Positions 36,901 to 46,469 of a stretch of DNA of 64,000 nt are shown here, piece after piece. The notes beneath the pieces are model-generated. The model worked only from the letters and a program-made list of their open reading frames with translations. It had not been told where the DNA came from and did no database searches. Source of the stretch: Mikania micrantha (taxonomy: Eukaryota; Streptophyta; Magnoliopsida; Asterales; Asteraceae); NCBI GenBank assembly GCA_009363875.1, contig CM018697.1, positions 48,687,484-48,751,483 of the forward strand, given 5' to 3'. The translations under genes and the position numbers were made by a program. How positions within the stretch are numbered: the stretch's first letter is position 1; the number at the start of each line of letters is the position of its first letter.

Positions 36901-39900
36901 CCTTTTGTTGCTCAAGAAAATCTTCTCAAGTTTCGTCCAAGCCGCCCGAGCGACAGTTGTGTCCATAAGACGTTTCAGGAGGTCGTCTGAAACAGTGCTG
37001 TAGATCCATTGAAGGACCAACGCATCAAGTTCTTTCCATTGGTCATATTCGGGTGATGAGTCGGCTGGAGGGTCTGCTTCATCGATGTGGTTGGATACCT
37101 TATATGCAACAGCATGAAGGCGGAACAGTTTTACCCATGCCGAATAAGTAACCTTGTGACCGTCCAAAGTCCGGATCTTGGATTGAATGTTCGACACTGA
37201 GTAGGCAGGATGAAGAGGGTCTGGTTTGGTCGATGACGCAGACGGGTCAGATTTTGTCATGGTGAGCAGGCCGGACGTATCCGGTGTTATTAGGGTTGGA
37301 TCGAAAAGAAGAAGAAGGTTATCAGAGGCTGATTATGGCTCTGATACCATAAAAGCAATGATAATTGTAAAGTATTCGATGATTTGTATTGATAAACAAT
37401 GACCCTATATATAGGGGAGAATACAACCAATAAATAAGGAAAAGATATACACAAAGAATACTATGATTATCTCTAAAACTAAATATGATCTATTCCTAAT
37501 TTACATAATATACGGCTGGCTAAGAAGTTATTGCTCTAAACTCTTATTAATCATCATTGCAAAACATATGGAAAACTAAAATTGAGTTCTCTTGAACTTG
37601 AAATAATTTTTTTGTCTAAAGGTATCACATTAATTATATGAATGTAAAAGCACCAATATTAGTAAAATTATATAATTCATATTGTATAACTTATAGATAT
37701 ATAAATTAAATTATGTATTAAACTAAAAAAAATAAATAAATTACAATAATAATTCACATATCAATCTATTCAAAACTTATAAAGCTCAAAATATTTCCTT
37801 TAAAACAACATTTCATGTTTTTTTTTAAAAAAAAAACAATTGATAACTTATATAATTTGACTTTATTTTAAATACAAACCAACTTTTCAAAATAAGTGTA
37901 TTTGGTTTTTCTTAATTGTCAATAAAGTGAAAATCATCGTTAAACTTTGAATGAAATAATTTTCTCAAAAGGCATCAAATCAATCTATATCTATCTAGGA
38001 ATTCATTCTATTAAGAACCAATAAGTTAGTAAAAAACTAAAGAAACCACATTTATAGCCACATAATTTAAGGGGTATAAAAGTAAGCATCTTTTAAAGTA
38101 GAGGAAGTTACTATTATACTCTTAAAACTTGTGGGTATAAATTGTTACTTTAGTTGTTATATATAAACTTGGTCAAGAAGTTTATTTTGCACATTATTAA
38201 ATTAAATTATATTACAGTTTATTTACTATCAAATGTACTTTTTTTTTTATAATTTATCAATAGAATAAAATCCTTTGTGCTATCTTCTTGATAATAGAAA
38301 ATGAGAAATGTGGATGAAAAGTACATATGGAGTACATAGAAGGGGGTAAGTTAGTACTTTTGAATTTCCATTCAATATTCAGGTTTGTTGTTGCTACAAT
38401 ATGGACTTTGTTAAAAAGAATTTATTTGAACCCTCAATTAAGCATCATCTGATAATAAGAATCTCTATATCTGAACACTAGAAAATGATTGCTGACTTGA
38501 ACTTACAAATAATCAGTTTCTTATCTGAATGTCCCAAATACCCATAGTTGCGTATGAAGTGGTTTGTCTTGAATGCAAAGGTCCAAGACAATGCCTTGCT
38601 TGATAATACTTCCTATTTGAAGTTGACTAAAGTGCTTGTTATATTTTGTGCAACACGTTTCTTCTGGTTAACACATGTTTTTTCAGGTAATTCCTGACAA
38701 TGTTGATCCTAAACAGCAAATGTTTTTCTACTGGTAAGCTTTAGTCTCTTTGATTCTCTACACTTCAGACATAATTATTTCCACATGTTTCTGGCTTATA
38801 TAGAAATTGCTTTCTGCAGCCATAAATCCACGAGACATAGGAAACCAAAGAGCCAAACTCAAAATGCAAATCATGTGCATCCACTAGTGCTGAATTCAAC
38901 TATGTCTACAGCTCTCTGTGAACTTATAGACAATACAGAGGGTACAACTTCTTTTATATCCTTCGTATTTAACATTGTTTTTAGCTTTTTCTCTGTACAT
39001 GCAAAATACAAGTATGCTTTAGTGGTTCAAAGTTTGGTTTGATTTAATTAGAGGTAGCATAAACCAGTCAAATTTGGTTTATTGTAAGTGACTAAGTGTG
39101 GGTCTTAAGCGTGATATCAAAAGCCCACAAGGTGCGCTCAGGCACTACCTAGTGTAACCTTGTCGCCTTGCTTCAAAAGCCTATTTTCAAGTGCTCAGGA
39201 GCATTTTCAGGCCAAGTTCTTATTAAAAATCATTTAACTGATCTGAAACAATCTAGTCTGGAATCAACCTAAAACAACTAAACTAGCCCAAAACAAGTGT
39301 AAAACATGTTCAAAATTCCTAAATATTGTATCTTTATACTTGGTATCTTGCTTAAAAAGTCCCTTGATTTTTAAATGGTTTGTGCCCAGGTGGCCAGGCC
39401 TAAGGCTCACCCGTTGCTTCTTTGACAACTATGATTTAAATGTAACCAAGATCGACCCATTTACAAGTAAATGTACTTAAACTGCTGTATGTCTGCCTTG
39501 ATTTTAAAACATGCATGGTTTTTTGATCCTAAAAGCGATGCACAATGCATGATGCATGATGAGTGAGCAACATAAATGCTAGAAGTTTATTATTAAAAGA
39601 TAAATGCTAAACATATTTGATATTTTAAACTGTTTACTTTTAAACACCAAAAATACAAGTCATTTTCATCATCTCTGGTCAAATTGAACAATTGAAGGTC
39701 TAATTTGTTCAAATACTCAACCGATTGGTCAATGGATGGCCAAATTTCTTCAATGGATGGTCAGATTTGTTTAGTAAGATTTGAAAAACTCAAAATTATT
39801 GCAATAGATAGTCTAATTTGTTGAAATATCAGGAACTACATTATGTGTTGCATCATACCATATCACACCTTTGATTTCGTCAGCCGCACCACATGCTCAT

Positions 39901-42900
39901 GGTGGAATTGCTTCACATCAACTATAGCGATGCGATTCGTCATTATATTATGCTCTCTTGATACACACATTTTAAAATCAAACTGCCAACTTTAGTTATG
40001 TAAGCTAAGAAATGTGATTGCTATATAGTTGGGCTTATGATAGATGCCTAAATGGTACTTACGGGTGTAAATGAGCCAAGCCACTCGTGAGCTGATCAGG
40101 TTCAGCCCATTAAAAGTTTGGATTTAGCTTGTGCTATGCCTGGCAAAATGGGCGGGTCGGGTTGGGTAACAGGTTATAATAGGTTCGGGTCAAGATGGGT
40201 GCGGGTCAGAACGGGTTTTAAACAAAACCAGTTCGGGTTTAAATGGATTGGTCTTAAAAAACATCAATTTAGTTTAACTTAAGATGTGTTATAAGTAAAC
40301 AAATAGTCCATTTGTATAATTTTTAGTGATTTTCTCATCAAATATGTTATTAATCATTATTAAATGTTTAAATCCATTGTATTTACATAGTTTTTTGGTT
40401 ACCCATCTTGACCCGCATTGTGTTTAAGTGCTACCCATTTCAACCCATTCAATATTACGATGTTACCCATTTCAACCTATTATACTATAATTGTTTACCC
40501 AAACCAACCCATTTCCTTTGATATGGGTAAAAATTGCCACCTCTGGCTTGTGTCTAAACGAGCCCGAGCTTATATTGAAGCCCATTTAAGAAACATGCTT
40601 GATATGTGTGTGTACAGCAATGATTGCATATAATAAAATAATTATTTAATAATAGATGAGCCAATCTCGAGCTTTAGTAATTCAGATCTAGCCAATTTCG
40701 AGGTTAGGAGATCTAATGCTTGGCTTGTTTACACTCTATTGGTATTAATTGTCAAAAACCAATGAGTTTTTCAAAATAGATTTCTGCTGATCATGGATGT
40801 TTATTTACCTTCTTTGCATATACTAGTTAAGAATGTCACAATCTTATAGTTCTCTTCTCTAGACATCATTAGCCTTCCAATCATATAATATATAACACAC
40901 AAATTGTTTTTGGTGCTCTGCGGAGGTGGGTAATGACTACTTGTTCAAATAATTATATCTGCTAAATAAAAAGGTCATCTATATTTTATTGTGTTTGCTT
41001 GATTTTAGGTGTACCTGATAGCATGGAGCTTGATGCATGTAGTCCTGATGCAAGTGCCACATGTCACTCATTTGCTGAACAAGAACCTGTGCAATCTGTG
41101 CCTGAAAGCAACCTGGCACCTCCATCTATGCTTCAATTTGCAAAGACCAGAAAGTTATCGATTGAACGATCTGATCCTAGAAAGTATGTTTTTTTCCCAC
41201 CCTTTTACGTGAGTCAGGTGGGTTAGGAAATGGGTTGTGTTAAAATTGGTCATTTTCATTCTGGGTTAAGATGTAACAGGTCTGGTTTGTTAATCTATGC
41301 TCAATTTTTTTTTCCATGCTAAATTATCTTTTAGTAACAAATCACAAATGTGTTAATTAATACTGCAAAAACAATATTATAAAACAATAATCTAAATCTT
41401 CAAACAAAATGATTTTAGTTAGTTCTTAAAAGCAGAATTTTGGCGACTTTCAATCCCTCTGACTCATTCCTATTTTATCTAAATTTATTGATTTGAGCTA
41501 TTTGATTTTTGAGTTAGAACATACCCAAAAACTGACTCATTCATAATTAAACGAGTCGAAATTCCCACCTTTAGATTATACATGCATAATTATTTACCGT
41601 TAAATCAATAGGCTATGCAATCACTTTACTTTAATATTACCATTTTGGTGATCTTTGTTGGACTAATCTTGTAATGTTAAAAGTTAAAGGGCTTAAGTTA
41701 GAAGTTTTGTTTAAATTAGTTTTGGATTTGTTTGAGTATTTTAAGGTTTGGATTAGATTAGTTTGTTTTTCCAGCATGTTTTTAGAGATAAAGTTTGACT
41801 TTGTTAAGGTTGGTTTTCTTATAAATAGGGGTTAAGAGTTTAGGGTTAATTGTACCTCAATCTTATTCAATAAAGTTTGTGTTTTTCTGAGATTATCAAT
41901 TGTGTATTGAGGATACCAGCCATCAATTGGTATCAGAGCTGAAAGGCTCATCCCGTTCGACCAAGAGAAGATTCGTTCCAGACGAAGATTGAAGGCCCGT
42001 TCAAGAAGACGACCTGCTCCAAAATCGAAGGATTATTCAAGCGACGACCAGTGAAGGTTCATCCCAGGCGACAAACGTTGTTCATCCAGGCGACGTTTAA
42101 AGGTCTTATCGCAGGCGAAATTGAAGGTCAATTCCAGGTGACGACGTGGTCTAGGTCGGAATTGAAAGGTCGTATCAAGCAATTGGGTTTCAATTGACAA
42201 AATTGAATGCTCGTTCCAGGTATTCGAGAACGAGAACCCAATTTCGCTTGCTGTTGAAATCGACACCCTGATTTCAGTAAATACAACAACGGTGTGGGAA
42301 AAAAAAAATCGAATAGCTCTGTATGTGAGAAAAAGAGGAATCAAGCCTGTGTGGGAGAAGAACATCATTTGTGGGAGTAATCGAAACCTGTGTGGGAGAA
42401 GAGCAACCTGTTTGGAAGAATAAAACTACTTGTGTGGGATTTCTAAGCAGCTCAAGACCTGTGTGGGAGTAATCAGACCTGTGTGGGAGTAATCAAACCT
42501 GTGTGGGAGAAGAAAAGACCTGTGTGGGAAAGAATAGAACCTGTGTGGGCTGTTTTGGTGTGAGAAATAGAGAAAAAGTGTGAACCAAAGAAGACTATGG
42601 CAGAAGGTGCAATGGTACAGGTTAAAGAACAATCAAGTCTCTCTCTTCAATGTCCAAAGTTGACATCTACAAACTATACAACATGGGCAATTTTAGTTGA
42701 ATCGATTTTGCAAGCGAATGGGTTGCATGAAGCTATTGACCCAATAACCGGAGTAACGGTTGATCAAAAGAAAAAGTTCACCGCAAGAGCTTTTATTCTC
42801 CAATCCTTACCCGAAGATATCTTGCTACAAGTAGCAAAGCATACCGAGGCTAGATATGTGTGGGAGTCAATTCGGGTTCGTTTTCTAGGAGCGGATCGGG

Positions 42901-45900
42901 TACAAAAGGCAAGGCTCCAAACTCTTAGAACCGAATTGGAGAAGCTTCACATGGGAGAAAGTGAGACAATAGATGAGTTTTCGGGTAAGATCTTGGCGGT
43001 GGTAGCAAAGTTTAAAGAGCTTGGTTCATCAATCGAAGACGAGGTGGTGGTGGTGAGAAAGCTACTTAGTGCGGTTCCAACAAAGTTCATTCCTATTGTG
43101 GCTGCTATCGAGCAATTTGCTGATTTGGATGATATGCTCTTTGAGGAAGCCGTGGGTCGATTGAAAGCTTATGAGGAGAGAGTTGAAGTGACAAGTGTTC
43201 ATGATCAAGAAAAACTATTACTTGCTAAAACCGATGAACAAGAGAAGAAAGAAGAGACTTGTTGTGAAAGTTGTGGACGAGGATGCTCAAGTCAAAGTAA
43301 CAATGGAAGAGGTAGAGGTCGTGGTCGAGGACGAGGTCGGTTTAGACCTAATGAAGACCGAGGTGAACGAGGTGCAAATAGGGACAAGAGCTACATTCGA
43401 TGCTACAATTGTCAAGAATATGGACACTATGCGTATGAGTGTCCAAAGTCAAAGCCAAAGGAAGAAGAAGCCAATTTCGTTCAAGATGATAAGTTTGGGC
43501 CAGCATTACTTTGAGTAAGGAATGAGCATTACAAGATTAGAGGGGTGATTGTTGGACTAATCTTGTAATGTTAAAAGTTAAAGGGCTTAAGTTAGAAGTT
43601 TTGTTTAAATTAGTTTTGGATTTGTTTGAGTATTTTAAGGTTTGGATTAGATTAGTTTGTTTTTCCAGCATGTTTTTAAAAATAAAGTTTGACTTTGTTA
43701 AGGTTGGTTTTCTTATAAATAGGGGTTAAGAGTTTAGGGTTAATTGTACCTCAATCTTATTCAATAAAGTTTGTGTTTTTCTGAGATTATCAATTGTGTA
43801 TTGAGGATACCAGCCATCAATCTTTAGATGTGAAATGATAGTGATGCATGAAGAAGTGGTATATTTTAATTTCAAATTTTCGTAACCCTTTATCAATTTA
43901 TTTATTTTTGTCATTTTATTTATTGCAGCCGAGCCCTGTTGCAGAAGCGGCAGTTCTTTCACTCTCACAGAGCTCAGGTTACCGGTCACAACTAAAAATA
44001 TTTGTTTTATGTATGGTCTTGTCATTTGAGGGTGGGCCTTGGAGCAACTTGTAAAATTGTTGCTTTATGAACTTATGGTCATGGGTTCAAGCCGTGAGAA
44101 ACAGTCTCTTACACAAATACGTAGGGTAAGGCTGCATATATCAGATCGCAAAGCGATTTGGCCCCTCCCCAGCCCCTGTGCAAAGCGGGAGCTAAGTCGA
44201 GCACCGAGTACACCCTTTTGGTCTTGTCCTCTGCTCTAAATCTTCATTTTTACATTTATTTTTATTTGCATTTATAAAAGCCAATGGCATTGGAGCAAGT
44301 GTTTGCTGAGAGGGACAGCGAAGATGAAGTTGATGATGATGTCGCTGATCTTGAAGACAGACGGGTATATCATTTTTGAGAAGAATTTTGATTGAAGGTC
44401 ATATGTGTGCTCTAATGAATTCAAAAACCAAATTGCTAACATAAATTTTCATGTTCATCATCAGATGCTTGATGACTTTGTTGATGTTTCCAAAGACGAG
44501 AAGCAAATGATGCATCTTTGGAACTCGTTTGTGAGAAAGCAACGGTAATTTAATCCCCCTCATCTCACTGACTCCCAAAATAAAAATGCATATATAAAAA
44601 TAACAAAACATGATTGTTAAACATTATTCGATTATAATAATGCCAGGGTGCTGGCAGATGGCCATATTCCATGGGCATGTGAAGCATTTTCAAAATTACA
44701 TGGACAAGACCTTGTTCAGGCCCCATCACTGCTCTGGTATCCTTCTATTTTCAATCTGTTATAATTTTTTTTTATTATATTTTTTTTATTTGAATACTTC
44801 TGTTGGGTTACAATGACTTAACCTAATATGCACTTTTTGATATAAAATGTTTTATGATGTATTGTTGAAATTGCACCTGGGCGACTCTAGACCCGTTTAA
44901 CTCATTCTTTTGCCTTGAAATAATACATAATCCTTATTGAGCCATTATACGAACAAGTTGAAGTTGGTGTTTGTGTGTACACACACAGGGATGGGAAGTA
45001 GAAATAACCCACTAAATATGCAATAACTTTAACTTACAACGATGTTAACTCTCAAACGGTGCTGAATTTACGCAAACTCATAAAATAAGAAAGCGTTCTA
45101 AATGTGTTATAATGATATTAAAAAAATTCAAAGATTTGGCTTGATCTTGACGGGTTATTTCGGGTTATTGCATATTTAGTGGGTTATGTATATTTCCATC
45201 CCCTATATATATATAGGGCATGGAATTTTACATAACCCACTCTTAAAGCGATAACTCTTAATAACCCGTCAAGATCAAGCCAAATTTTCGATTTTTTTTA
45301 ACATCATTGTAAACACATTTAGAACACTTTCTTATTTTATGAGTTTGTGTAAATTCATCACCGTTTTTCGTTGTAAGTTTTTAAAATTTTGTAACTTGCA
45401 GTTTGTAAGTGTAAAATTTTAAAAACTTACAATGACGTTAACTCTCAAATGGTGATTAATTTACGCAAACTCATAAAATAAGAATGTTCTAAATGTGTTT
45501 ACAATGATGTTAAAAAAAATTCAAAAATCTTTACATCTTTAAAATGTTTTACATCTTTAAAATGTTTTACAAATTAATTTTTAGCGTTCGTAATTTTCTC
45601 ATTTTTTCGAGCGTTCGTAATTACATCAACGTAAAATATTTCTGTCTCGTTACAAATTATTTTTTATTATAAATATTAGTTCATTAATATTTGAAAAAAT
45701 TAAGAACACTTTGAAAAAATCTAGCTCCTTACATCAATGTAATTACGAAGACTTTGAAAAATTTCAGCTCGTTACATCAGTGTAATTATGAACACTTTGA
45801 AAAAATTCAGCTCGTTACATCAGTGTAATTTCGAAACTATTAAAAAAATTCAGCTCGCTACATTAGTGTAATTACATTAATGGAAGATTATATATTTAAT

Positions 45901-46414
45901 TATGTACTTAAAAAAACATTTCAATAAAAAACTTATGTGGTTTTGTAGAAGTGAATAATTGTTTAAATAAAGATTTTTTAAAAAAATGGGAAAAAATTTT
46001 ATAAAAAATATCGAAAATAATAATGTATATAAAAGTTTAGCTCGTTACGTCAGTGCAAATTCAGCTCGTTACGCTGTTGCATCAGTGTAATTACAGACAC
46101 TTTGAAAAAATCAGCTCGTTACGTCAGTGCAAATTACGAACACTTTAAAAAAATTTGACAAAACTATACTTGAATTAAAGATAAATTTTTATAAAAAAAT
46201 ATTAATGTATATAAAAGTTATGAAGGTTTAAAAAATTGGGGGGTAAACTTTTTTTTAAAAATGGAATCAAGTACACCCACCAAATGTCAAACATACCCTT
46301 AAATTCTCATCTACTTGTTTTTTCCAGATTTAATATGGACCACTTATTTTAAAACACTTTATTTAAACAACCAATCAAAATTAGTTAATGGGTTATCACA
46401 CTTGGAGTGGGTTA

Positions 46415-46469
<55 letters not shown>

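Larger units (their letters stand above)
32836..37525 (-). mobile_element. copia-4: full-length Ty1/copia element in intron 13, identical 176-bp LTRs
   Basis: The LTRs at 32836-33011 and 37350-37525 appear identical base for base. The 5-bp target duplication AGTTA flanks the element (32831-32835, 37526-37530). The primer site, on the minus strand ATGGTATCAGAGCC, lies next to the 5' LTR (37336-37349). Between the LTRs are gag, protease, integrase, reverse transcriptase and RNase H. The LTR ends read TCTTAG...CTTTTA, not TG...CA. Identical LTRs mean a recent insertion, yet the coding region carries a frameshift and an early stop. Confidence 0.93.
41656..43819 (+). mobile_element. Compact gag-only LTR retrotransposon (TR-GAG type) in intron 16
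   Basis: LTRs of 270 bp (41656-41925, 43550-43819) differ at only about two positions. Termini are TGTTGGAC...GCCATCA and the 5-bp duplication ATCTT is perfect (41651-41655, 43820-43824). The primer site TGGTATCAGAGCT follows the 5' LTR and a purine-rich tract AGATTAGAGGGGTGAT precedes the 3' LTR. The internal region has one complete gag frame and no protease, integrase or reverse transcriptase. At 2164 bp it is a complete non-autonomous element that must borrow enzymes from a copia relative. Confidence 0.93.

Noticed and set aside
42300..42560. CRISPR-like array of CCTGTGTGGGAG units
   Set aside because: Eukaryotic context, irregular spacing, no cas genes; it is a leader repeat of an LTR element.
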